A DNA stretch of 50,000 bases from Prorocentrum cordatum (Eukaryota > Sar > Dinophyceae > Prorocentrales > Prorocentraceae), in the NCBI GenBank assembly GCA_963575745.1, contig CAUYUJ010000336.1, positions 1,164,247 through 1,214,246 on the forward strand, written 5' to 3'. The notes below the pieces were generated by a model, which searched no databases, was not told the origin of the DNA, and worked only from the letters and a program-made list of their open reading frames with translations. Below, one piece after another: positions 20,225-30,314 of this stretch. The first letter of the stretch is position 1. Each line of letters begins with the position of its first letter. Position numbers and translations under genes: made by a program.

Positions 20225-21000
20225 GGGGGACAAGCCAGGTGCGCTCGCGACACATGTGAAGTCCTACCCTTCCTGCCAGCCACTACACTGGCATGTATTA
20301 GGGCCCCGCTCTGTTCGCAGTCGGATGCCGAAGAGGACAGCGATTCCCAAAGAGCATGCGATGCATAGCATGGCATAGCATTGCGTAGTCACGCATTGCA
20401 CATCATAGCATTGCACCGAATAGCATCACCGAATAGCATGACATCGCATAGCTGCGCATAACATAGCATTGCATAGCATGCCGTTGCCATTGCATGGTAT
20501 TGCATGGCACTGCGTAGCTCAGCGCGGCATATCACAGCATTGCAGAGCAACGCAGGAATTGCAGTACAGCGGCACATGACATAACATTGACGTGCACAAT
20601 GGCTGCATGAAAAGTACAGCTGGACAGACATGCTGGAGGACCGACAATTTAGAGATGACGCCAGTGCGGCAGCGGGAGCACAACTCTGAAGGACCGAAGC
20701 GCGGAAATGAGGCCAGCGCTGCAGCCAATTGGAATGACCGAACACGCGGACATTTGACCAACACTAATACGGCGGGAACCCGATTCTACAGAACCAAGAG
20801 CGAAGACGTGAGGCCAGCGCTGAAACAGGAACACCAATGCGAAGGAGTGAAAACTATCTGACTTGTAACATGCAAAAGACATGCAAAACTCCAGGCTGAA
20901 AAACAACGCGGAGAAAGCGGGGCATCTTCTGAACAGGGTCGGCGAGAGAGAAGAGAGTAGTATCCACCATGTGAAATTGTTGAGGAGGCAAGGCCGGGGT
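20225..21000 (+). repeat. Dispersed repeat family D1, copy 1
   Basis: It aligns by eye with 41255-41975. Shared landmarks in order are AGGTGCGCTCGCG with a following CCTACCC (20240-20270), CAGTCGGATG..GA (20320), the ATAGC/ATGGC pentamer array, GCAGCGGGAGCAC with GAGGCCAGCGCTG (20669-20730), and GAGAGTAGTATC near 20950. It includes an internal repeat of about 51-52 bases (starts about 20669, 20721, 20771, 20822). Open frames on both strands have no known domain. Confidence 0.75.
20352..20575. repeat. Degenerate CATAG/CATGG pentamer array
   Basis: GCATAGCATTGCATAGCATGG-like phrases run for about 220 bases with frequent substitutions. This array is part of dispersed repeat D1. It is the same kind of sequence as 41381-41690 and, in reverse complement, 39511-40147. 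Confidence 0.88.
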
Positions 21001-21640
21001 GGGAACAGGGAGGGGGGGAGCTCCTCCACGTTCCCTTGCCCCATGTCCTCTTGGTGTCGCAGTTGTGCCCCTCTGTTTTGTCGTCCCCGTCCCAAGCGAG
21101 CAATTCTCACGTCTGCCCGCTCTGGCACAACTGCACGAAACTTTCCAGCCGCAAAGCGAACACATTAACCAAACAGACTTCTGGAGGTCTGCGCGGTTTT
21201 CTTGGATCGGCGCTGTGCACCCTATCGACAAAACGCGGATGATGTCCGCAACCGACCCATCTTCCCCTTTGGAATGGACGGACACCGCGCGTGTGGGAGC
21301 GGAAACAGAGCGATCGGCGTGCAGCCTGGACCAATGGCGACCGGAAGAACTCAGTGCACTGGCAAGGTGGTTCCCTTCTTTGTTTCGTGACATCACTGAC
21401 ATCCTGACAGGCCAACAGCCGTACCCACAACGGGATCCGCTGCGGCGCGGGAAACACGAGGAGGCTGAGGAGGTAGATGGAAAGCGGACGGAGGCAAAGG
21501 TAGAGGATGAGGTGCCAAATATAGAGGAGGTATAGGCGAAGGCCGAAGAGGACATGGATGAGACTGCGCTGTGCAGAAACAGCTGCAGAAGGCGTGAGGG
21601 GCGAGCGCCAGTGGCGCCAGCCCCTCCCCCAAACAGACGA
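21000..21640. other. No gene recognised
   Basis: The plus frame 20999-21535 (178 codons, acidic at its end) and opposing minus frames share this stretch. Neither shows a motif I recognise. It may hold the 3' untranslated part of LINE-B. Confidence 0.4.
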
Positions 21641-22100
21641 CGGAACCACAAGGGCTCAGCACCGCCTTCCAGGGCCAGGTGGAGGGCGGACCACCGCGCC
21701 CACCCTAAAGGAAACAAACAAACAAGGCCGTCCCACAATAGGTGGAGTCGTCGTCCACCAGCGGCCCAGATTGCAGTGGGGCGCCACTCGTAGGGCGCCT
21801 CCCTTTCACTAGTCGTGACCATGCGTACTGTCTACCACGGTCTCCTTTACAACTGGATCGGGCGGTCCGACAAAAGCCTTGCGGAACTTCCTGGCTTGGC
21901 CACCGCTTGTGCAGTAGCAGCAACGGGTAGACAGGATGCAACGATGCCCGCGTCGTCATTCACATCGCAAAAAATCGGTCGGTCCCCGTGGTCAACAAGC
22001 TGTGGTCAATTTGGCCCTTGATGGTGGAGGCGCCGCCGCAGGGCCGACAGAGACGCCTGGAAGAGCCACGGGCGCACCGAAAACAAGACGCACATATCCC
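21640..22100 (-). pseudogene. LINE-B C-terminal tail
   Basis: Frames from 22100 to about 21690 follow the RNase H. Near 21790-21700 one frame reads HSLWAAGG-like (TAIWAAGGRRLHLL) and the next frame STYCGTALFVCF. Dinoflagellate LINEs often end in a Trp/Cys segment of this type, with a CxxC. The Cys pair here is incomplete. Weak evidence. Confidence 0.4.
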
Positions 22101-22770
22101 AAACCTACCCTTCCCAGTGCCAGTCATGGGAGGCCAGAAGAGGAGGCCTCGGAGCTGAGGGAGGTTTGGTCCAAGGGGCCTGGGAAAAAGGGTCAAACTT
22201 GGGCCAGAGAGACATGACACGGGCTGCCAGCCTACACGCAGCACGTGCGGTTCGCACAACACGAACGGCACGCTCAACCTCGCCAGACATTGGAGACGGG
22301 TGTACCAGGGCGGCAAGGCGAGCGGCCTGGTCAGCACAATCATTACCATACATATGGGCCCGAGCATCTGGATACAGCTCAGGGCCCTCAAGTACATAGT
22401 CCTTCAACCACACTGACAGAGCTAGCTATGGGCCCCAAGGTCTGGGGCATAAACCCGCGAAGGGGCTGCGAAAAAACAAGCGACAGGGGATGGGGTCGAG
22501 AGACGCGGTGGCAGCATTCTGGTAGTCACTGAAGATGCGACTGTCATCATCGCCACACTGAGATGCCATGCGGTAGGCCGCAAATGCAGCAGCCTGTGGG
22601 GTTTTGGGGAAGTGCGCAAGGACGGGGCCCGACATCACACACTGTACATCCCCCGGCTTTGAATTCTAGCCACCGGCCGCCCCGCCCTTCAGAGCTCTGG
22701 AGAAACGTTTCTAAAGCAGGAACCGCCTACATAGAGCCTACCGTTGAGGATGGTGTTGGCGTCGTCTGCC
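22100..22770 (-). pseudogene. LINE-B RNase H domain
   Basis: Three frames cover the domain. Near 22740-22680, GRLYVGGSCFRNVSPEL corresponds to the usual YTDGSC start, with the first catalytic Asp replaced by Gly. Near 22620-22530, FPKTPQAAAFAAYRMASQ and IFSDYQNAATA give the helix with its Ala-rich core and the second Asp. Frame 22413-22105 starts WLKDYVLEG and contains YGNDCADQAARLAAL, the terminal GN.xAD signature. Stops separate the pieces. Confidence 0.75.
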
Positions 22771-22799
22771 CCCCGCGTCCAAGATGCCTGGCATCCAGA

Positions 22800-23068
22800 G
22801 CCTGGGCCGTCTAATCACCTGGGTGAACGTGCAACCCGCGCGTCTACATAAGACACTGCGCATGATCATTCTCTTCAGCGAGGTCGGGGGGAGGAGCAAG
22901 ACAAACATCTGCGCCAAGAACTTCGCTGCGTACATCATCACACGCAGGGCAATGCCATAGTCGGTGGATGATGGCGCCATCCACGCTGCCGCATAACTCA
23001 CATGGAACATCACCCAATTGATAGCCCGCAGCACGAGCACGGGTTTTTACCCCTACACTGCAGCACAT
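22800..23068 (-). pseudogene. LINE-B zinc knuckle after RT
   Basis: Frame 23068-22844 reads TRARAAGYQLGDVPCELCGS, then VDGAIIHRLWHCPACDDVR. The C-x2-C, H and W-x-C-x2-C spacing is the zinc knuckle that follows the RT in many LINEs, here between RT and RNase H. All metal-binding residues seem present. The frame is short and isolated by stops on both sides. Confidence 0.75.
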
Positions 23069-23069
23069 G

Positions 23070-23924
23070 CCAGGGCGGTGATCGAGCCCTTCTCGAAAGC
23101 CGAAATTCTGGATGGCCGCGACATGGCGTAGACCTGATCATGTCAAGCACGAACGGACTGCTGAAGTAGGGGGAGGAGCGTAGCACCAGCACGGCGCTCA
23201 AATGGAGGACAGCCAGCCCCAGATGTTGTTTCAAAAGAGCGGGGCTCACCAGCGCGAGCGGCAAATCTACCCCGAGCTGGTCGCGCATCGCCGTGAAAGT
23301 CGGCATCGCCCAACCTATCCTGCTCAAGCTAAGCTTCATGGGACTAGTGGGGCCAGTGGCCTGCTTCCAATTGCCAGGTCCTGGACTCAAGGAAACAGCC
23401 TCCGAAGACGACCCGAAGTCCTGCCATGGCAACGCGAAGCTGAACGTGCGCACGCGGGTCCCCCAGAGCTCCTTGGAGTGCCTCAAGATGGGGGCCATGG
23501 GGCCATAGGTCGCGGGGCCCCTGCCGAGCACCGCGGCCGAGGTAAGCGAGATGGATCAAACCTTAGGCCTAACGCAGCGGCTAACGACGCGACGAGCAGC
23601 CCCCGCTTCACTGTCAGAGGCCCCATGAACTTCACAACCATACTTGAAACCTGGCAGGGGCCCCGCGATGAAAAGCATCCTGGAATGCCTACCTAATGCC
23701 TGCCGGACCTTTCGCGGCCGTCTGGTTTTGTGCTTCAGCGTGAGCATGCGAAGCTGGAAAACCTTGGAACGCCGAGGGGCCCGACGGGGCCGTCCAGAAG
23801 CGCGGTCGATCCCAAGGTTGGCTGCAGGAGAAGCGACGCGCTTGCCAGCCACAGCCCCGCCTTCTTGCGGAGAGCAACTGCAACGTGGAGATGTGAGGAC
23901 ACAAGGTTGGCCTTCTCGTGACAA
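23070..23924 (-). pseudogene. LINE-B RT thumb/connection
   Basis: Frame 23924-23556 includes RQALGRHSRMLFIAGPLPGF followed by KYGCEVHG, a phrase typical of the region after the RT active site in dinoflagellate LINEs. Frames 23559-23344 and 23531-23010 follow without an uninterrupted register and include the Trp-rich RTWQLEAGHWPH. Confidence 0.6.
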
Positions 23925-24380
23925 AAGCTGCCGCCTAAGTCGTCCACGATGGCAGCGTGCAAAAAGGTGGCTGCCTCCGACATGTCATAAACAACTTCGG
24001 AGCACGTGCGGACAGTCGATAGCCCATGGTCGTCGATATGCACATCGGGCGAAACACTATCAGTGATGCCTGCCGAACCGAGTGGGCCGATGATGAATAT
24101 CCGAATCATCGCCGTCGCAGAAGGGCAGCCTGCTACAATGCCATGCCGAACATAAAACGGGCCCGTGACCACCTGTCCCATTGTTATGAATCGTGCGTTG
24201 CTGCACACAATCACGAGGCGCGCAGCAGTCATGTCAATGCTGCGTTGGGCACATCTGTGGAAGAGGATGTCGAGGTTAATCGACCCAAAGCACTTGGCAA
24301 TATCCCAAAACAAGACGGCAGAAACCTCACCTTCCTGGATCGCGACCCCCTCCCCCGCAAAGACTGACGCCGCGCCGCGT
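23735..24380 (-). pseudogene. LINE-B RT catalytic core
   Basis: Frame 24313-23735 begins FWDIAKCFGSINLDILFHRC: motif A, with the catalytic Asp at codon 24304-24302. It continues with FYVRHGIVAGCPSATAMIR (motif B, Gly-rich patch and substrate contact) and VHIDDHGLS, the Asp-Asp of motif C at about 24034-24029. These residues are intact. Upstream the frame changes: GEGVAIQEGEVSAVL joins it in the same register at about 24360-24315, after a stop near 24380. Downstream it ends in SHLHVAVALRKKAGL. Confidence 0.88.
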
Positions 24381-24431
24381 CAGTGGAAGAGGTGAACACC
24401 CTTGCGGCAAGGTGCGAACGCCTGTTTGCAT

Positions 24432-24559
24432 CCCCCCCCCCACCCCCCCCACCACACCACCCACCCCACCCACCCCACGCACACACACACACGCGCACAC
24501 GCACGCACACACACGCACACCTCGCGGCGCATGCCCCCCCCCCCCCCCCCCTTTCCCCC
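24432..24559. repeat. Poly-C / (CA)n microsatellite inside LINE-B RT
   Basis: C runs, CCCA repeats, (CA)n at about 24478-24522, then a run of about 18 C. It separates the RT entry (GFCSYIYRLWGK, minus strand, near 24570) from the rest of the RT core. It must have expanded after the element became dead, or killed it. Confidence 0.95.
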
Positions 24560-25460
24560 ACAGGCGGTAGATATAAGAGCAGAAGCCGATGGGCCTAAAT
24601 CCACCAGCTTGCACGCCGATGAGAGACATAGCAGCAAGACTCGCTTGCGCAGGGGCGAGGCCGCTGGCTTCTATCGCAACAAAGAGCGTGGACAAGAGGT
24701 CGAGCGAGGCATCGGGCAACGAAGCGAAGCGACGCACATGGAAGCCGTCGATCGGCGCAGCCGTCGCCCGAGAGAACTTCCGACTGCAGGCCCGAAGCGC
24801 GTCTGGGGAAAGCCGAGGAAGGGGGGGGGCCGAGGGTGGGGCGTCTCCTGGAACTTCCGAGATTCGGGCCTTGCCAGCCAAAGTCGGGAATACTGCCCAG
24901 GCAACAGAGCCCGAGGCTAGCAGAGCCGCCGTGGCAGCCCAATGAATAAAACCACGAACGGCCGAATGAACTCTCTTGGCGCCCGCCTCGACCTTATCCG
25001 GAAGCCGCTGCATCCAAGCAGCCAGAGACTGCCGCTGGGCGAGGGCCTCAGCGGCCGGCGCGGCACCGTCGAGCTGTTCGCAAAGCAACTCGCAGTAGCC
25101 CTTGTCAAGCTGCTGCTCTACAGCTGCAAGAACTTCGGTGCCCCAACGCTGATGTTGGAGCAACCCTTGATGCAAGAAAGAGGGGGGGCACCGCAACGGG
25201 CCTCGCAAGGTGCCGACCTGCTGCCCCCCGCCGTCACTGATTGGGCCATTGAGAGGAGGGAAGTACATGCTGAACTTCAGATGTAACCACCTGGTGGCGT
25301 GGAAGTCAAGCTGGCGAGCTGGGGGCTTCCTGTCCTGTTCGAGTACCAACGCCCGATGCATCTGCGGGGCCTTGCCCTGCGACCCTACACAGGGCACGTC
25401 GGCGCCTCGCGTGTTGGCCAGCTCCCGCCCCGAGAGGTTGGCCCAAGATGCGGGCAGCAT
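24560..25460 (-). pseudogene. LINE-B linker and RT N-terminus
   Basis: One open minus frame enters at 25460 (total 377 codons to 24327, including the microsatellite). It contains helical linker sequence (VLAAVEQQLDKGYCELLCEQ and QRQSLAAWMQRLPDKVEAGA) and ends with APAQASLAAMSLIGVQAGGF, then RPIGFCSYIYRLWG. That last part matches the start of LINE RTs, where a Gly-Gly-x-RPI phrase is followed by an R-x-W. The linker itself is not conserved. Confidence 0.75.
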
Positions 25461-25599
25461 CTAGCAGCTTCTGGACACGCTGGGCCCTTCCAGAATCGAC
25501 GACATCCACTGGTTGTTGTCCCGGAGCCCGAGCCCGATCACAGTTGGGAGGCCGCGGTGAAGGTCCAATAATGGGGCCCGCAGGCGTCGGCGGGGGTCG

Positions 25600-26390
25600 G
25601 CGGAAATTCAGTCCGTATAACTGCGCCAGCTGCAGATATAATTCCAGCGAGACGGGCGAGCGCGGCAGCATGTTCGACGAGCACTTTGGATAAGCCCTGT
25701 GGGGGCCAACTGGTGACCACACAATAAACCATTAGACGCACCCCGCTTGAGGATAAGCAGGATCCAGAAGCGGCCTCAGGAACCGCAGCGCGCCACCCAC
25801 GCGACCTGGCGAACTGATATTCCTGAGACACAGAAGGCTCCATATTGAAAACGGCCATAATAATATATGGCCCAGCCCAAAGTTCCAACGCGGCGGCCAC
25901 ATGAGACACGAGACCAACATTCGTGTCACTGAGCCCCTGCGAGCGGTGTAAATAGAGGCTGGAGACGCAGGCGACGTCTCCACCTGGAATGTCGACTACG
26001 GCGCCCACCGCCCTGCGCGGGGCGAGAACGCGCCCTCCCGACGGGGGGTCGAAGGCCAAGAAAATCACGAACCACGACGCCGACTCCAGCCGACGCCCCC
26101 CCCCGCGGTGGTGCGTGTGCGTGCGTGCGCGCGCGCGCCGGCGCGGCGCGGGGGCGGCGGCGGGCGGCGGCGGCGGTGGCGGCGGCGGTGGTGGGGTGGG
26201 GGGGGGGCAGGCGCGGGTCGGATTTGCCGCCCGTGGACCTTGGCCCAAGACGAGGCGCGATCATGCTCGCCTCCCAGTCGAGGGTGGTGCTCATGCAGCA
26301 AGATGACGTGCGAGGTGCAATGCGGGGGCCACCTCTGCAGAGAAGACCACGCCGTACACTTGAGAGTTTCCGCTGTCATGGAAAATTGAG
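25600..26390 (-). pseudogene. LINE-B AP-like endonuclease with altered active site
   Basis: EEP-family domain. Near 26370-26250 the frame reads LKCTAWSSLQRWPPHCTSHV and ILLHEHHPRL, where LQEH is usual, so the catalytic Glu remains. GGASAGVGVVVRDFLGLRPP follows at about 26110-26040. Frame 26248-25538 continues with VDIPGGDVACVSSLYLHRSQ and AGPYIIMAVFNMEPSV, where GGDFNMEP is expected, so the GD pair is lost. Next is VRLMVYCVVTSWPP, where IDYFVV is expected, so another key Asp is lost. A GC microsatellite (26097-26218) and frameshifts interrupt it. Confidence 0.8.
26097..26218. repeat. GC-rich microsatellite inside LINE-B endonuclease
   Basis: GTGCGTGC, GCGC and GGC/GGT triplets and a G run. 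It sits between the two N-terminal endonuclease motifs and breaks the frame. Confidence 0.9.
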
Positions 26391-26399
26391 CTTCCCCAG

Positions 26400-26770
26400 G
26401 GGGCGGAAAAGGGTGACCAAAAAATTATGCTGGGCGGGTTTGGCACGCGCCCACGCCGCATCAGTACTAAAGTTAGTAAGAGTCTTGGCCGAGGACTCCA
26501 GAGGTCTAGGCGACGGGGGCCCGGTCAGGGACCTCGCGCGGGCCAGGGGCCTGGGCCGCGGAAACCTCGGAAAGACAACGCTGCGATATACTACTGAGCC
26601 TGGCTCTCGCACAGGCGACCTTCGCCGTTGACGTTGGTTGGGCCAGGCGGCGCTGCGATCGGCGCCGGCGGCGTTGGCAGCCGCGGCGCACGCGCGCCCG
26701 TGCGCTCTCCTGCCGCCAAGGCCAGCCACCAGCTGTGAATTGCAAAGAAATGTGTCGGCCCCCCCGCCGC
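26400..26770. other. Spacer between LINE-B ORF1 and endonuclease
   Basis: Minus frames are Arg/Ala/Pro-rich without a motif. This stretch probably belongs to LINE-B by position only. Confidence 0.4.
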
Positions 26771-26772
26771 TC

Positions 26773-28170
26773 CTAGGCAGGGCTGACTGCAGCCGCCGGG
26801 GCAGCAGGGGGACGAGGAGTAGAGGCGGCACGATCACGCGCGCCACGCGTCGCAGGCGACGCGGTCGATGCAGGGGCCCTGGAAGCTGCTAGGGATGGTG
26901 GTGGATCGTCAGCGCGCGCCACGAGACCGATCTGCTTCTCCTTGCCGGTGTCCGACTCCGCGCCAATATATGGCGCTCGAGCTCCAGGGCCTGAAACACC
27001 TGCGGGACCGTCGTCATCTGGCACCTTCCGCTTCTTGGTGAGGCGGGCGATGTTCGCTGCGTGGTCGGCCTTGATGGCCTCCATCTTGCCAGTGGCGCCG
27101 CTGAAGATGCCCTTGGCGATGTCTTGGAGCTGCTCGCATAACTGGCCCCGCCTGCTGCGAATATGATTGCGGTCTTCATCAGAACACTCATACCCCTCGA
27201 CGTCGAAGTATGAGTCAATGTCAATAAGCTCGAGAATGTCCCCTCTGCCGTCGACCACATCCTTGATGGACATATTGGTAGGGGGCTGCGAGCCTGACCT
27301 CTGCGGCTGGACGAGGGTGGAAACAGCTGCCTTGTACTCTGCACCAGCGTGAGACATCCGCTCTGTGAGCTCGGTGACGGCGGCGAGCTGCTGATGGACC
27401 CAGGACTGGTACTGTTCGAGCTTCTGTACTTATTTGTCCAGGCGTGCCTCGAGCTCTGCGTCCTTAGCACCAATATCTGTGATCCGCTGCTGTGGGGGAG
27501 GGTCGCACACCTTCTTGGACTGTAGCTACTGCTTGCATCGGCCAGCAACGTGTGCATCTCCAGCCTTCTCGGCGGGTCGCACGAGCTGGTTGAGCTCGCC
27601 AATCGAGAGGCCGGGACCGACGCCTGCAAGTCCCAGCAATACCAGCAGCAAGAGGAACGGATGGACGCCTCCTCGGTTGGCCGCCGCCGAGGGCATCATC
27701 AGCCACTTGGGTGGGGGCCTCGGTGCGCCACTCCCCCCCAATGCTTGCAGTAAGCCGTGGAGTCGAGGTTGCGCGCACAGTAGCACCACGCGCACCTCCA
27801 TTCGAACTCTCGCTCAGCGCGGCGGGAGGGGGGACGGCGGGTGCGCCATGGGGCAGGGTCAGCCTTGCCCTTGCCACCGCCGCCGCCGCCGCGGCCGCCG
27901 CCTCGGCCCTTGCCCTTCCTTTCGAAGGCAGGGGTCTGGCCGCCGCCGTCTCCGAGCACGGCGCCCCACGCTCCAGCGACGCCCTTGCCTCCACCGCCGC
28001 GGGCCATGGCAGAGGCGTGTCGGATCTGGAGAGAGAGGGGCCGAGCCACTTGGCCCGTTACCTCAGAGCGCCGTCCCAAAGTTCGAGGTAGCAAGACCCG
28101 TTTGGGCCTGGGACGGCTTAGCGGAGGAGGGGGAGAGGAAGAAGAAGAGGAGGAGGAGGAGGTCATGGTG
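26773..28170 (-). pseudogene. LINE-B ORF1-like segment: zinc finger and coiled coil
   Basis: Frame 28166-27699 reads FEWRCAWCYCARNLDSTAYC then KHWG. The pattern W-x-C-x2-C-x4-N-x6-C-x2-W matches a RanBP2-type zinc finger except that the last Cys is Trp. It is preceded by a Gly/Lys-rich stretch. From about 27470, DAELEARLDK, a TAA stop (about 27433-27431), then VQKLEQYQSWVHQQLAAVTE and LTERMSHAGAEYKAAV give a likely coiled coil. Frame 27357-26773 goes on with an acidic segment (DILELIDIDSYFDVEGYE) and a basic one (RLTKKRKVPDDD). A finger plus coiled coil suits an RNA-binding ORF1 product. Stops and frameshifts make it non-functional. Confidence 0.6.
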
Positions 28171-28530
28171 GAGGTGCAGCAGCAGAGAAATATCTGCAGA
28201 CAGGAGGTGGAGGCAGAGGAGGTGGAGGGCGAGGAACTGCAGGACGATCCATGCCGGGTGTGCTCGGAGAGCCTTCCATCGCCCCAGCTGCCAAGAGGCA
28301 GAATGTGAAGACGGGAAAAGGGTTTAGACTGCCCCGGCAGGGTGAGGGGCGATGTATGTTACAGTCGTGAGCCTTGCGGTTGCGTGCCGCACTGCTCAGG
28401 CAAGTACCGAGTTTCCCTGCCCTCCCTGGCGTTCCTGCCCCGCCGCCGTCGTACGCGGATGGTGCGAGAGCCAGGGCACGCGTGCCCCTTACACCATTAC
28501 GAAATTGGATCCGTGGTCCGGAATATGGTT
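28170..28530. other. No gene recognised; likely 5' flank of LINE-B
   Basis: A small GGA repeat lies at 28138-28162. Plus frames 28342-28551 and 28352-28687 are open only because they enter the GAT microsatellite. Confidence 0.5.
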
Positions 28531-28531
28531 G

Positions 28532-28548
28532 TTTGCTGTTGCTGGTGT

Positions 28549-28586
<38 letters not shown>

Positions 28587-28652
28587 TTGTAGTTGATGTT
28601 GGTGGTGTCATTGCTGTTGTTGGTGGTGATGCTGTTGTTATTGTTGTTGTCA
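28532..28652. repeat. (GAT)n and (GTT)n triplet microsatellite
   Basis: GTTGCTG triplets, then a clean (GAT)n at about 28550-28586, then GTT/GTG triplets. It borders the 745-bp tandem unit; similar GTT/GAT tracts lie at 29395-29412 and 30125-30225. Confidence 0.93.
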
Positions 28653-28666
28653 TTGGCTCTTCGCTT

Positions 28667-29417
28667 CAAAATCATACATACTGTTGATCCGCCCCTTCTG
28701 ATAAGACTTGTACTCGTTACAGTCACATGCTTCTGCCCTGGGCTCGCACCCGGTTTTTGCCAGGGGAAACGACAGGTCACCAAACTGAGTTTGACCCCCG
28801 GTTTACAGCAGCAGCGGCTCCCGCCTGCTACTTCCTCACAGTTGATGACCAATCGCGCTCTCGCGCGGGACCCCCTCGCAATGTATGCAGGAATCGCGCT
28901 CTCGCGTGGGACTTCCTCGCCATTTGCTCAGACGCCGCGCCCTCGACACTCAGGAATCACGCTCTCGCTGTGGATGTCTTCACGATGTATTTGGGAATCG
29001 CCCTGTCGCTGGAGACTTCCTCGCGATTGATGCAGGACGCACGCTTCAGCGATCCGCCTGCTCGACCTGGCCGCCTGGGCCCGCCTTCCCGACCTGCCTG
29101 TCAGGGTCTACCCGCCAGATCTGCCCGTCTGGTTCTGCCACGTTGTGTCTGCTCCAGGCCCCCGTCTTGCTATTCTTTCTCGTGCTCCATCCTCCTCCTT
29201 CTCGCTTGTCCCTTGCTTACATACGTCCTCCCTTCTCCTACCTCAGGAGCTGCAGGAAATACGCGTTGCAACTAAGACAAATATATACGACCCAGGGGGC
29301 ACGATCGAAGACCGAGAAGGCGGGCATCGAGGGGTTGGGACATACGCGTTGAATGGTCCGCGAGCAGATAGAAGCGAACAGACTTAACATGATTGGTGTT
29401 GTTGTTGAATTCCCCCT
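28667..29417 (+). repeat. 745-bp tandem unit, copy 1
   Basis: It starts near CTTCAAAATCATA and ends with a short GTT microsatellite. Offsets to the matching points of copy 2 are 745 (GGCTCGCACCC, 28741/29486), 753 (CTCGACCTGG, 29061/29814) and 738 (GATCGAAGAC, 29303/30041). It includes three or four 41-base sub-repeats (28850-29035) and a pyrimidine-rich segment near 29180. Long plus frames lack domains. Confidence 0.92.
28850..29035 (+). repeat. 41-base sub-repeats
   Basis: The unit runs roughly from GAATCGCGCTCTCGCG to CTCGCGATGTATGCAG. Copies start near 28851, 28891, 28954 and 28995; the second carries about 22 extra bases. A matching set lies in the next 745-bp unit, and a single fragment near 33930. 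Confidence 0.85.
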
Positions 29418-30120
29418 TCAAAATAATAATTGCTGTTGGGCTTTACCCCCTGGTAACCGTTGTATTCTTCACGTGCTTCTCCCCAGGCTCGCACCCTCCA
29501 TTTTTTACAAGGGGAAGCATAGGGTCACCAAACTGGATTGGTGGCCCCCGAACTACAACAACAACAACGGTTCCCGATTGACACTTCCTCGCAATTGATT
29601 CCCCAATCGTGCTCTCGCGCGGGACCCCCTCACAATTTATGCAGGAATTGCGCTCTCGCGTGGGGATTGTTCGCCAGTGTTCAGATGCCGCGCCCTCGGC
29701 ACTCAGGAATCACGCTCTCGCTGTGGACTTCCTCACGATGTATTTGGGGATCGCGCTGTCGCTCGAGACGTCCTCGCGATTCACGCAGGACGCACCCTTA
29801 AGCGACACGCCTGCTCGACCTGGCCACCTGGGCCCTCCTTCCCGACCCGCCTGGTAGGGTCTACCTGCCGGATCTGCCCGTCTGGTTCTGCCATTTGTTT
29901 CTGCTCGTAGCCCCCGCTCGTGTTCCATCCTCCTCCTTCCCCCTTGCCCCTTCCTTCCATACATCCTCTCTTCCTCTGCCTTAGGGGCTACAGGAAGTAC
30001 ACGTTGCAGGTAAGAAAAGTATATACACCCAAGAGTGCACGATCGAAGACAAAGAGGGCGGGCATCGAGGGTTCAAGACATAAGTGGTGACTGGTCCGCG
30101 AGCAGATAAAAGCAAACAAT
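29418..30120 (+). repeat. 745-bp tandem unit, copy 2
   Basis: Same order of landmarks as copy 1: CTTCAAAAT, GGCTCGCACCC, CACCAAACTG, the 41-base sub-repeats (29600-29790), CTCGACCTGGCC, TCTGCCCGTCTGGTTCTGCC, GATCGAAGAC and GGTCCGCGAGCAGATA. It is flanked by GAT/GTT triplets at 30125-30225. Identity is roughly 80-85% by eye, so the duplication is not recent. Confidence 0.92.
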
Positions 30121-30124
30121 ATTG

Positions 30125-30225
30125 ACATTATAGTTGTGGCTGATAATGATGATGCTGATGATGTTGTTGGTGTTGTTGTCGTTGTCGTTGTCATTGTCGT
30201 TGTTGTTGTCGTCGTCGCCCCCGCG
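30125..30225. repeat. GAT/GTT/GTC triplet microsatellite
   Basis: Irregular GATGAT, GTTGTTG and GTCGTTG triplets, followed by C-rich sequence to about 30270. Confidence 0.9.
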
Positions 30226-30314
30226 ACCCCCCCCGCGACCCCCTCCCGCGCCCCCCCCCACAAACCACCCCGCACCTGTCAACAGAACTCCTGGCATATC
30301 GAGTCATGCGTATG

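Larger units (their letters stand above)
21640..28170 (-). mobile_element. LINE-B: decayed, nearly complete LINE with RNase H
   Basis: Read on the minus strand from 28170 down, the order is a RanBP2-like zinc finger and coiled coil (ORF1-like), AP-like endonuclease, linker, RT, thumb/connection, zinc knuckle, RNase H and a C-terminal tail. This is a full LINE layout of about 6.5 kb. Frames shift many times, stops occur, and endonuclease and RNase H catalytic residues are altered. Two microsatellites (24432-24559 and 26097-26218) interrupt conserved domains. No poly(A) tail or target-site duplication could be fixed by eye. Confidence 0.85.

Noticed and set aside
28163-28852. 229-codon minus frame with Asn and Ile runs
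   Set aside because: The runs come from the GAT/GTT microsatellite; the rest shows no motif.
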